Source of the DNA: Streptomyces sp. HUAS MG91
GTDB taxonomy: Bacteria > Actinomycetota > Actinomycetes > Streptomycetales > Streptomycetaceae
Assembly: GCF_040529335.1 (NCBI RefSeq)
Contig: NZ_CP159534.1
Coordinates: 2,790,001-2,854,000, forward strand
Length of the DNA stretch: 64,000 nucleotides
Direction of reading: 5' to 3'
A program made the translations under genes and the position numbers. Numbering within the stretch: the first letter of the stretch is position 1; each line of letters starts with the position of its first letter. Shown here piece after piece: positions 1 through 8,900 of this stretch. Below the pieces are notes generated by a model. The model did not search any database. It worked only from the letters and a program-made list of their open reading frames with translations, and was not told the origin of the DNA.

Positions 1-804
1 CGCGTCGGCGACCACCCGGAGCGTCGGCCGGACCCGCTCCTCGCGCCCCTCGAACGCGGCGACCAGATCGGCGAACAGCCACGGCCGCCCGAGGCAGCCA
101 CGGCCGACCACGACCCCGTCGCACCCGGTCTCCCGGACCATGCGCAGCGCGTCGTCGGCGGACCAGATGTCTCCGTTGCCGAGCACCGGGATCTCCGGCA
201 CGTGCTCCTTGAGCCGCGCGATCGCGTCCCAGTCGGCCGTGCCCCCGTAATGCTGCGCGGCGGTACGCCCGTGCAGCGCGATCGCGGTGACGCCCTCCTC
301 GACCGCGATCCGCCCGGCGTCGAGGAACGTGATGTGGTCGTCGTCGATGCCCTTGCGCATCTTCATCGTGACCGGCAGGTCACCGGCGCCGGAGACGGCC
401 TCCTTCAGGATCGCCCGCAGCAGGGGCCGCTTGTACGGCAGCGCGGAGCCGCCGCCCTTGCGGGTCACCTTGGGGACCGGGCAGCCGAAGTTCAGGTCGA
501 TGTGGTCGGCGAGGCCCTCTTCCGCGATCATGCGGACGGCCTTGCCGACGGTGGCCGGGTCGACCCCGTACAGCTGGATCGAGCGAGGCTTCTCGGTCTC
601 GTCGAAGTGGATCAGCTGCATGGTCTTCTCGTTGCGCTCGACCAGGGCGCGCGTCGTGATCATCTCGCTGACGAAGAGCCCCTTGCCGCCCGAGAACTCC
701 CGGCACAGGGTGCGGAACGGCGCGTTCGTGATGCCCGCCATGGGTGCGAGGACCACGGGCGGCTGCACGGTGTGCGGGCCTACTTGGAGCGGCTGCTGGG
801 ACAT
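1..804 (-). CDS. dusB: tRNA-dihydrouridine synthase (DusB type), 3' end outside window
   Basis: FMN- and NADPH-dependent reduction of uridine to dihydrouridine in tRNA; cytoplasmic. The minus-strand frame is open from ATG 804 to the left edge (268 codons), so the C-terminus is missing. The N-terminus shows the Dus TIM-barrel opening with APMAGITNAPFR, the catalytic-cysteine motif GCPVPKVTRKGGGSAL, and later VTMKMRKG and ALHGRTAAQHY plus the FMN-phosphate region GNGDIWSADDA. The start at 804 (MSQQPLQVG) was chosen because it sits just before the first conserved strand; an in-frame ATG at about 873 would add a proline-rich tail unlike the family. Family assignment is firm; the DusB subtype is by similarity of the visible motifs. 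Confidence 0.93.
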   Translation of the reverse strand, partial: MSQQPLQVGPHTVQPPVVLAPMAGITNAPFRTLCREFSGGKGLFVSEMITTRALVERNEKTMQLIHFDETEKPRSIQLYGVDPATVGKAVRMIAEEGLADHIDLNFGCPVPKVTRKGGGSALPYKRPLLRAILKEAVSGAGDLPVTMKMRKGIDDDHITFLDAGRIAVEEGVTAIALHGRTAAQHYGGTADWDAIARLKEHVPEIPVLGNGDIWSADDALRMVRETGCDGVVVGRGCLGRPWLFADLVAAFEGREERVRPTLRVVADA

Positions 805-899
805 CGGGCGGGTCTCCGGGGACGTACGGCTGGGGCGTCGGCCGGGCCGCCGGGCGGCTCGGCAAGCATCCATTGTCCCCCACTCGGCCCACCGGCCGC

Positions 900-1787
900 T
901 CACCCCGTCCGGGCGGCCAGCCTCTCCAGGCGTTCGTCGGTGTCGTCGTCGGCGGGCAGGTAGGCCACCACGCGGTGCGCGTCGCCGTCCGGGGCGAGCC
1001 ACATGTGCCGGTGTTCGAGACGCAGCAGGCCGATGTCCGCGTCCGGGTGCAGATAGCGCTTGACGTGCGAGACCATCGGGGCGACGTCGCGCCGCTCCCA
1101 CAGCTCGCGGAACTCCGGCGACACCTTGAGGAGCTCGTCCACCGGCGCCTTCCAGGCGGGCTCGGCGACGTGCTCGGCCATCGCCTTGCGGTACTTGGCG
1201 ACCAGGTCGCCCACCATCGCCTCCCGGTCGAGGAACCGGGTGCGCCAGCGGTCGTTCATGAACAGCAGCCACAGCGCGCTGCGGTGCTCGGGGTCGAGCT
1301 CGGCGGGGTCGCCGAAGACGTACGCGTAGGCGCGGTTGTGCGCGAGGATCTCGTAGCGGGCGTTCTTCAGCGCGGCCGGGTAGGGCTCCAGGCGCTTGAG
1401 CAGGCGCTGGATCGTGGGCGTGACGACTGTGCACGCGGTCTCGGCGCGGGGGTCGGTGGTCCCGGCGAGCGCGAAGGCGTGGGCCCGCTCGGCGGGGTCC
1501 ATGAGCAGGGCGCGGGCGATGGCGTCCAGGACACCGGCCGAGACGTTGATGGCGCGGCCCTGCTCCAGCCACGTGTACCAGGTGACCCCGACCGCGGCGA
1601 GGTGCGCCACCTCCTCGCGGCGCAGGCCCGGGGTGCGGCGGCGGGCGGTGCCGGGCAGGCCGACGCGGTCCGGGGTGATGCGCTCGCGCCGGCTGCGCAG
1701 GAAGGCGGCCAGCTCGGCGCGGCGGACATCGGCGGCGGCCCGGTCCGTACCGGCGCCCGCGGCTTCGACGGTGGCTGCGGTCGTCAT
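900..1787 (-). CDS. XRE-family regulator with MmyB-like ligand domain (copy 1)
   Basis: A 295-residue DNA-binding regulator. The N-terminal helix-turn-helix (about residues 24-90) carries RTPGLRREEVAHL and VTWYTWLEQGR, the hallmark of the actinobacterial MmyB group; the C-terminal two thirds form the PAS-like MmyB ligand domain (YEILAHNRAYAYVFGD, WLLFMNDRWRTRF), which in MmyB-type proteins binds small hydrophobic ligands. It is divergent from the MFS exporter starting at 1901 and shares with it a 113-bp promoter region containing inverted repeats, so it probably represses that exporter and itself. It is clearly paralogous to the 3434-4321 regulator (same length, same layout). The ligand is unknown. 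Confidence 0.9.
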   Translation of the reverse strand: MTTAATVEAAGAGTDRAAADVRRAELAAFLRSRRERITPDRVGLPGTARRRTPGLRREEVAHLAAVGVTWYTWLEQGRAINVSAGVLDAIARALLMDPAERAHAFALAGTTDPRAETACTVVTPTIQRLLKRLEPYPAALKNARYEILAHNRAYAYVFGDPAELDPEHRSALWLLFMNDRWRTRFLDREAMVGDLVAKYRKAMAEHVAEPAWKAPVDELLKVSPEFRELWERRDVAPMVSHVKRYLHPDADIGLLRLEHRHMWLAPDGDAHRVVAYLPADDDTDERLERLAARTG

Positions 1788-1821
1788 GCGTCCAGGATGC
1801 GCCCGCCCCGGCGCCGCCCGC

Positions 1822-1873
1822 CATCCTGTTGCCGGGTACTACCTGTAACAGGATGAGCAGGCTCTGGTACCAG
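1822..1873 (+). promoter_or_regulatory. Operator/promoter of MFS exporter, copy 1
   Basis: Nested inverted repeats lie between the divergent XRE and MFS starts: a perfect 9-bp pair CATCCTGTT (1822-1830) and AACAGGATG (1847-1855), with GGTACTACC inside, then the 10-bp palindrome CTGGTACCAG at 1864-1873. A possible promoter is TTGCCG (1829-1834), 17 nt, GATGAG (1852-1857), so the repeats would cover the -35 and -10. The palindrome ends exactly 28 nt before ATG 1901. The same layout recurs at 4345-4395. Operator function is inferred. Confidence 0.6.
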
Positions 1874-1900
1874 GCTGAGCGGGCGGCCATCGTCGTAGCC

Positions 1901-3421
1901 ATGGCCTCCACCTCACCTGCACGTCCGGGCGCGGCTCCGGTTAACGTCGATTACATGCCCGATGCACCCACCCCGACCCACCGACGGCGCATGCTGATCC
2001 TGGCGATCTGCTGCATGAGCCTGCTGATCGTCAGCCTCGACAACACCGTCCTGAACGTCGCCCTGCCCTCCATGGCGAAGGACTTCGACGCCACGCTCTC
2101 GGGCATGCAGTGGACGATCGACGCCTACACCCTGGTCCTCGCCTCGCTGCTGATGCTGGCCGGGTCGACGGCCGACCGGATCGGGCGCCGCAAGGTCTTC
2201 ATGACCGGGCTCCTGATCTTCACGGCGGCGTCGGTGGCCTGCTCGCTGGCCCCCACCCTGGAGGCGCTGGTCGCCTTCCGCATGGTGCAGGCGGTCGGCG
2301 GCTCGATGCTCAACCCGGTCGCGATGTCGATCATCACCAACACGTTCACCGACCCGCGCGAGCGGGCCCGTGCCATCGGGGTGTGGGGCGGCGTCATCGG
2401 CATCTCGATGGCCGCCGGTCCGCTGGTCGGCGGGCTGCTGGTGGACTCGGTCGGCTGGCGTTCGATCTTCTGGATCAACCTGCCGGTCGGCCTCGCGGCC
2501 CTGCTGCTCACCCTCCGCTACGTCCCCGAGTCCCGCGCCCCGAAGGCCCGCAGGCCCGACCCGGTCGGGCAGGTCCTGATCATCGCGCTGCTCGGCTCGC
2601 TCACGTACGCGATCATCGAGGCGCCCTCGGCGGGCTGGACCTCGGCGCGGATCGTGGGCTGCGCGGCCCTCGCGCTGGCCGCGCTCGTCGGCATCCTGCT
2701 GTACGAGCCGCGGCGGGCGGAGCCGCTGATCGATCTGCGGTTCTTCCGTTCGGCGCCGTTCAGCGGCGCCACCGTCATCGCGATCTGCGGGTTCGCGGCG
2801 CTCGGCGGCTTCCTGTTCCTGTCGACGCTCTACCTCCAGGACGTGCGCGGTCTGGACGCGCTGCACGCGGGGCTGTGGATGCTGCCGATGGCGGCGATGA
2901 CGTTCGTCTGCGCGCCGCTGTCCGGCCGCCTGGTCGGCAGCCGCGGGCCGCGTCTTCCGCTGCTGATCGCGGGCGTCATGATGACGGCGAGCGGGGTGCT
3001 GTTCGCCGCCTTCGACGCCGAGACCTCGAACACCAGCCTGCTCATCGGGTACGTGCTGTTCGGCATCGGCTTCGGTTTCGTGAACGCGCCGATCACCAAC
3101 ACCGCCGTCTCCGGGATGCCGCGCGCCCAGGCCGGGGTGGCCGCGGCCGTCGCCTCCACCAGCCGGCAGATCGGCCAGACCCTCGGCGTCGCCGTCATCG
3201 GCGCGGTGCTCGCCTCGGGCGTCGCCGGATCCTCGTACGCCGCGTCGTTCGTCGACGCCGGCCGGGCCTGCTGGTGGATCATCGCCGGGTGCGGGCTCGC
3301 GGTGCTCGTGCTCGGCGCGGTGACCAGCGGGGCGTGGGCGCGGGAGACGGCGCGGCGGACGGCGGAGCAGCTGGAGGAGCCGGCGGACGCGGCGCTGACG
3401 AAGACGTCGACCGGAGCGTGA
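1901..3421 (+). CDS. MFS drug exporter, DHA2 (EmrB/QacA) family (copy 1)
   Basis: Proton-driven multidrug-type efflux transporter, inner membrane, 506 residues, consistent with the 14-helix DHA2 family. Visible motifs: the first helix ends in SLDNTVLNVALPSM (motif D1), the cytoplasmic loop motif A appears as GSTADRIGRRKVF, and motif C-like glycine/proline repeats follow (GVIGISMAAGPLVGGLLVDS). The frame opens upstream at 1829, but that codon lies inside the operator. ATG 1901 is preferred because its distance from the CTGGTACCAG palindrome (28 nt) equals that of the paralogous module at 4423; ATG 1955 is a further alternative. Expression is probably controlled by the divergent XRE regulator. 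Substrate unknown. Confidence 0.9.
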   Translation: MASTSPARPGAAPVNVDYMPDAPTPTHRRRMLILAICCMSLLIVSLDNTVLNVALPSMAKDFDATLSGMQWTIDAYTLVLASLLMLAGSTADRIGRRKVFMTGLLIFTAASVACSLAPTLEALVAFRMVQAVGGSMLNPVAMSIITNTFTDPRERARAIGVWGGVIGISMAAGPLVGGLLVDSVGWRSIFWINLPVGLAALLLTLRYVPESRAPKARRPDPVGQVLIIALLGSLTYAIIEAPSAGWTSARIVGCAALALAALVGILLYEPRRAEPLIDLRFFRSAPFSGATVIAICGFAALGGFLFLSTLYLQDVRGLDALHAGLWMLPMAAMTFVCAPLSGRLVGSRGPRLPLLIAGVMMTASGVLFAAFDAETSNTSLLIGYVLFGIGFGFVNAPITNTAVSGMPRAQAGVAAAVASTSRQIGQTLGVAVIGAVLASGVAGSSYAASFVDAGRACWWIIAGCGLAVLVLGAVTSGAWARETARRTAEQLEEPADAALTKTSTGA

Positions 3422-3433
3422 CGGGCCGCCGGG

Positions 3434-4321
3434 CTACCGGTCGGCGGCCAGCTCCCGGAGTGCTTCCAGGCGCTCGCGGGTCGTCTCGTCCGCGGGGGTG
3501 TACGTGACCATGCGCGCCCCGCAGTCCCGGCCCAGCCACAGGTCGGTGTGGACGACGGAGAGCGGGCCGACGTACGGGTTGTCGAAGTGCTTCACCTTGC
3601 TGGGCACCGACTGGACGACCTCGTGCCGCTCCCACAGCTCGCGGAACTCCGCCGACTCCTCGGTCAGCCGCTTCAGGACCAGCTTCCAGGCGGGCTCGCC
3701 GAGGTGCTCGGCCATGCCGGAGCGGAACTTGGCGGCCATCGTGCGCAGCACGTCGTCGAGCCCGATGATCGAGGACCGCCAGCTGTCGTGGGTGAACGCG
3801 AGGATCATCCAGTTGCGGTCCTCGGGCGGGATCCCGTCGAGGTCGCAGAGCAGCAGCCGGTACGTGCTGTTGTAGGCGAGGATGTCGTAGCGGCTGTTCT
3901 GCACGCAGGCCGGGATCGGCTCCAACTTGGCGATCAGGTCCAGGAGTTCGGGGGTGAGCGTGGTGCAGCTCGCCGCCGGGGTCGGGTCGATCGCACCGGC
4001 CAGGCCGAACAGGTGGGCGCGCTCGCTCGCGTCGAGCCGCAGGGTGCGCGCGAGGGCGTCGAGGACCTGCGCGGAGACCTGGATGTCGCGGGCCTGCTCC
4101 AGCCACGTGTACCAGGTGACGCCGACCGCGGAGAGGTGCGCGACCTCCTCGCGGCGCAGGCCCGGGGTGCGGCGGCGCCGGCCGCGCGGCAGGCCGACGT
4201 CCTCGGGCGCGATGCGTTCGCGGCGGCTGCGCAGGAATCCGGCCAGCTCGTGGCGGCGGATCTCGGCGGACCGGGCGCCCGTCGCGTACGTCTGCTGCGC
4301 TTCCTGCGTCATGGTGGTCAC
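3434..4321 (-). CDS. XRE-family regulator with MmyB-like ligand domain (copy 2)
   Basis: Paralogue of the 900-1787 regulator, also 295 residues. N-terminal HTH with RTPGLRREEVAHL and VTWYTWLEQARD, C-terminal MmyB ligand domain (YDILAYNSTYRLLLCD, HDSWRSSI, then ELWERHEV and a final TPADETTRERLEAL). Start is GTG 4321 (MTTMTQ); ATG 4312 is an in-frame alternative three codons later. Convergent with MFS copy 1 (13-nt gap) and divergent from MFS copy 2 at 4423. By position and operator similarity it probably represses the latter exporter and itself. Whether the two regulators cross-talk cannot be decided from sequence. Confidence 0.9.
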   Translation of the reverse strand: MTTMTQEAQQTYATGARSAEIRRHELAGFLRSRRERIAPEDVGLPRGRRRRTPGLRREEVAHLSAVGVTWYTWLEQARDIQVSAQVLDALARTLRLDASERAHLFGLAGAIDPTPAASCTTLTPELLDLIAKLEPIPACVQNSRYDILAYNSTYRLLLCDLDGIPPEDRNWMILAFTHDSWRSSIIGLDDVLRTMAAKFRSGMAEHLGEPAWKLVLKRLTEESAEFRELWERHEVVQSVPSKVKHFDNPYVGPLSVVHTDLWLGRDCGARMVTYTPADETTRERLEALRELAADR

Positions 4322-4344
4322 GCTCCCAGCGTGGGACGCCGCGG

Positions 4345-4395
4345 ATCCTGTTTCCAGGTAGAGGTTCTACCAGGATAAGAACACTCTGGTACCAG
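4345..4395 (+). promoter_or_regulatory. Operator/promoter of MFS exporter, copy 2
   Basis: ATCCTG (4345-4350) pairs with CAGGAT (4371-4376), and inside them GGTAGA (4357-4362) pairs with TCTACC (4366-4371). CTGGTACCAG follows at 4386-4395. The gap between CAGGAT and the palindrome (9 nt) and between the palindrome and the exporter ATG (28 nt) are identical to the first module. A possible promoter is TTTCCA (4351-4356), 17 nt, GATAAG (4374-4379). Operator role inferred from the conservation between the two modules. Confidence 0.62.
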
Positions 4396-4422
4396 CTTCG
4401 CGGGCGGCGGAGTCTCGACGGC

Positions 4423-5856
4423 ATGACCATCCAGACACCCACCGCGGCGCCGTCGCGGGCCACCGCCCCGGGCGCCGCCGCGCTCACCGGGACCGGCCTG
4501 TGCACGGTGCTGCTCGGTGCGGCCCTGCCCCTCATCGACTTCTTCATCGTCAACGTCGCCCTGCCCACCATCGACCGCGATCTGAACGCGAGCGAGCCGG
4601 TCCTCGAACTCGTCGTCGCCGGGTACGGCATCGCGTACGCGGTCCTGCTCGTCCTGGGCGGCCGGCTCGGCGATCTGCTGGGCCGCCGCCGGCTGTTCGT
4701 CGGCGGCATGGCGGCCTTCGGCCTGACCTCGCTGGCCTGCGGTCTTGCGCCGACCGCGTGGACGCTGGTCGCGGCCCGGGTCGCGCAGGGCGCCGCGTCC
4801 GCGGTGATGCTGCCGCAGGTCCTCGCCACGATCCAGGCCACGACGGCCGGTCCGCGCCGGGCGCGGGCGATGAGCCTGTACGGGGCGACGGCCGGGCTGT
4901 CGATGGTGGCGGGCCAGGTGCTCGGTGGCGTCCTGGTCTCGGCGGACGTGCTCGGCACGGGCTGGCGCTCGGTGTTCCTGGTGAACGTGCCGGTCGTCGT
5001 CCTCGCCCTGGTGCTCGCGGTCCGCGCGGTGCCGGAGACGCGTTCCGCGCACCCCGAACCGGTGGACGGCCCCGGCACGGTGCTGCTCGCCCTGTCCCTG
5101 GGCGCGCTCCTCGCCCCGCTGACCGAGGGCCGGTCGGCGGGCTGGCCACTGTGGACTTGGCTGTCGCTCGCGGCGTTCCCGTTCCTCGCGTACGCCTTCT
5201 ACGCGGTGGAGCGCCGGGCGGACCGGGCGGGCCGGACCCCGCTCGTCCCGCCGTCGCTGTTCCGGCTGCCCTCCCTGCGCCGGGGGCTCGTGATGGTGGT
5301 GCCGTTTTCCATCGGCTTCAGCGGGTTCATGTTCGTCATCGCGGTCGCGCTCCAGCAGGGCGAGGGGCTCGGCGCGACGGCGGCGGGGCTCGCCCTGGCG
5401 CCGATGGCGGCGGTCTTCTTCGGCACGTCGCTGGCCGGCCCGCGACTGGTGGCGCGCTGGGGCACGCGGATCGTCACCGCGGGCGGCCTGCTCCAGGGGA
5501 CCGGGGTGGCGCTCATCGCCCTCGCGGCCTGGCGCGACTGGCCGCACCTCGGGGTGCTCGGCATGCTGCCGGGCGCGGCGCTCGCCGGGGCGGGCCAGGC
5601 GCTCCAACTGCCCATCCTCTTCCGGATCATCCTGTCCGAGGTGCCCGCGGAACGGGCGGGGGTCGGCGGCGGCGTGATGACGACGACGCAGCAGGCCGCG
5701 CTCGCTCTCGGAGTGGCGACGCTGGGCTCGCTGTTCCTCTCCCTGGCCCCGGGTCTCGGCATGCGCGACGCGCTGGTGGTGACACTGCTGGTGCAGCTGG
5801 TGGCGGTGGCCCTGACGGTGACCCTGAGCCTGCGGCTGCCGCGCACGATCGCCTGA
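4423..5856 (+). CDS. MFS drug exporter, DHA2 (EmrB/QacA) family (copy 2)
   Basis: Predicted 14-helix efflux transporter of 477 residues in the cytoplasmic membrane. First helix region LPLIDFFIVNVALPTIDRDL is the DHA2 motif D1; motif A is GGRLGDLLGRRRLFV; a motif C-like segment follows (GLSMVAGQVLGGVLVS). It is the second exporter in a tandem of XRE/MFS modules and shares operator spacing with the first, so induction by a ligand of the divergent XRE protein at 3434-4321 is likely. Sequence identity with copy 1 looks modest, so this is an old duplication or two acquisitions of one module type. Substrate unknown. Confidence 0.9.
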   Translation: MTIQTPTAAPSRATAPGAAALTGTGLCTVLLGAALPLIDFFIVNVALPTIDRDLNASEPVLELVVAGYGIAYAVLLVLGGRLGDLLGRRRLFVGGMAAFGLTSLACGLAPTAWTLVAARVAQGAASAVMLPQVLATIQATTAGPRRARAMSLYGATAGLSMVAGQVLGGVLVSADVLGTGWRSVFLVNVPVVVLALVLAVRAVPETRSAHPEPVDGPGTVLLALSLGALLAPLTEGRSAGWPLWTWLSLAAFPFLAYAFYAVERRADRAGRTPLVPPSLFRLPSLRRGLVMVVPFSIGFSGFMFVIAVALQQGEGLGATAAGLALAPMAAVFFGTSLAGPRLVARWGTRIVTAGGLLQGTGVALIALAAWRDWPHLGVLGMLPGAALAGAGQALQLPILFRIILSEVPAERAGVGGGVMTTTQQAALALGVATLGSLFLSLAPGLGMRDALVVTLLVQLVAVALTVTLSLRLPRTIA

Positions 5857-5946
5857 CTCCGCCGACCCCGGGACACCGTGCCCCGGTTGCGGGACCATGG
5901 CCGTCACGGAACGACGCGGCGGTGGCCACGGGGGCGGGAGTCGACA

Positions 5947-8900
5947 GTGCCGGAACGAGTGCCTTCGCGGCAGGAGTTGATACGACGGCGGCGGCGCACC
6001 GGCCTGATCGGGCGCCAGGGCGAACAGGCCGTGTTCCGGGAGGCTCTCCAGCAGCCGCCGGGCGAGGCGAGCCAGTTCCTGTTCCACATCCACGGTCCGG
6101 CGGGGGTCGGCAAGTCCACGCTCGTACGCCAGTTGGAGGCCGCCGCCCGCGACGCCGGTGCGCTCACCGCGTACCTGGACGAGTCGACCGCCGACGTGGT
6201 GGAGGCCCTGGAGTCGGTCAACGCCCAGTTCTCCCAGCGCGGCGTCGACCTCAAGGGGTTCGGCAAGACGCTCAGCACCTACCGGCAGCGGCGCCACGAG
6301 GCCGGCGCGAGCGCGGAACCGGCCGCCACGACGCTGGAGTCGGGCGGCACGGGCCCCGGCATCCCCGCGCAGGGTCCGTCCCCCTCCAGCGTGATCGGTT
6401 CCCAGCTCGCCCTCGCCGGGCTGGGCACCATCCCCGGCGTCGGTCCCTTCACCAGCGTGCTCGACCCGAATCAGGTGGCGGCGGGCGCCGACCGGTTCAA
6501 GGCGCTGCTGAGCGCCCGGCTGCGCAACCACGAGGACGTCGAGCTGGTCACCGCGCCGCTCCAGGTGCTCACGCCGGTCTTTCTGCGCGGTCTGACGGAC
6601 GCCGCGGAGCGCCACCGTTGGGTGGTCCTCTTCTTCGACACGTACGAGCACACCGGCCCGATGCTGGACACCTGGCTGCGGGACGTCCTGGTCAGCGACC
6701 GGTACGGTCCGCTCCCCGCCAATGTCCTGGTCGTCCTCGCCGGGCAGTCGCGGCTCGACCCGCCGTGCTGGGGCGACTGGCTCGACCTCGTCACGGATCT
6801 GCCGCTCGCCGTGTTCACCGAGACCGAGGCACGCCAGCTGCTCACCGAGAAGGGCGTCACCGACGAGAAGGTCATCGAGGTCGTCCTGGGCCTGTCGGGC
6901 GGGCTCCCCGTGCTCGTCTCGATGCTGGCCGAGGGCCGTCCGTCCAGCGTCGCGGAGGTGGGCGACCCGAGCGGCACCGCGGTCGAACGGTTCCTGAAGT
7001 GGGAGACCAACTCCGTGCGGCGGGCCGCGGCCCTGGCCTGCGCGCTGCCCCTGGAGATCGACGAGGACACCTACCGGTCCGTCGTCGACGAGGAGGCCAA
7101 GGAGGAGTTCCCCTGGCTGCGCTCGCGCCCCTTCTTCATCCACCGGGCCGGACGCGGCCAGTACCACGACGTCGTACGGTCCTCGATGCTGCGGCTCCAG
7201 CGGCAGCAGTCGCCGTCGCGCTGGGCGGAGCAGCACGGCCGCCTGGCGGAGGTGTTCCGGCAGCGGCGGGTACGGCTGGGCCTGGAGGACGGCCCGGTGT
7301 TCGAGCGGTGGAAGGACGACCAGTGGCGTTCCTTCCGGCTGCACGAGACGTACCACAGGCTGTGCGCCGCGCCACGGACCGCTCTGCCGGACGCGCTGCG
7401 CGAGCTGCTCGACGCCCAGGACCACCACGGCACGACCCTGCGGCGCTGGGTGCAGAATCTGGTCCAGGCGGGCCAGGACGCCGACGCGGCCGCCGTGCGG
7501 GAGTGGGGCAGGGACCTGCTCGCCGCGCTGGAGGAGCCGCTCCCCGGAGTCGCCGCGCTGACGCTGCTGCTGTCCCGCGCCGACCTCGATTCCCGGGGGC
7601 GGTGCCTGGCGTATCTGCTGCGCAGCCTGGCGCACCTGTCGCACAACGACATCGACCAGGCACTGGCCGACTGCACGACAGCCATCGAGACCGAGCCTCT
7701 TCCCCGGGCGTTCCGCTTCCGTGGGGAGACCTACCGTCGCGCCGGCAGGCTCGACGAGGCCCTGGCCGACCTGGACCAGGCCATCGAGCGAGAACCGGAC
7801 GTCGTGTGGGCCCTGCGCAGCCGGGGCCAGACCCAGCGGGTCATGGGCCGGTACGAGGGGGCGCTGGCCGACTTCGACCGCGCCGTCGCTCTGGACCCGT
7901 CCGGCATGCACTTCGCGCAGCGAGCGGAGACGCTCCGCCGCGCCGACCGGCTCGAGCAGGCCCTGGCCGACTACAACCGAGCCCTCGCCCTGGACCAGGG
8001 CATCGTGTGGGCCTGGGAGTACCGCGGCCTGACGCTCCTGCACCTGAAGCGGTACGAAGAGGCGCTGAGCGACTTCGACCACGCGCTCGCGGCCAGCCCC
8101 GACCACGCCTGGAACGTCACGGTCCGCGCTGAGACGCGTCGCCGTATGGGGCTGTTCGACGGGGCGCTGGCGGATCTGGACCACGCGCTGGAGATCGATC
8201 CCGTCAACGCCTGGGCTCTCGCGGTGCGCGGCAAGACGCACCAGAGCATGGAACGTCTCGACGAGGCTCTGGCCGAGTTCGACCGCGCCCTCGCGCTCGA
8301 CGCCGACTATGTCTGGGCCCTCTCCCAGCGGGGCCAGACGTTCGGCCTTCTGGACAGACATGAGGAGGCTCTGGCCGACTTCGGCCGCGCCCTGGCGCTG
8401 AGACCGGATGACGCCTGGGCCCTCGGTCAGCGGGGCAAGTCGCTCAGGGGCCTCGGCAGGCTTCCGGAGTCGCTGGCCGATCTGGACCGCGCTCTCGCGC
8501 TGGAGCCCGACAATGCCTGGATACTCCGGGAGCGCGGCCTCACCCGACAGGACCTGGGCCGCGACGACGAGGCCCTGACGGACTACGACCACGCCATCGC
8601 CCTCGAACCCGACCACGCCTGGACGCTCCGGCAGCGCGGCTTCGTCCGGCAGGACCTGGGCCGCGACGACGAGGCCCTGACGGACTACGACCACGCCGTC
8701 GCCCTCGAACCCGACCACGCCTGGACGCTCCGGCAGCGCGGCCGCGCGAGGCGTCTCGTCCAGCGCTACGACGAGGCTCTGGCGGACCTCGACCGCGCCG
8801 TCGCCCTCGACCCGGCGTCCACGTCGGCCATCGCCAACCGAGGCCTGGTCCACCGCGTGTCCGGCCGCCACGAGGAAGCCCTGGCCGACTACGACCGCGC

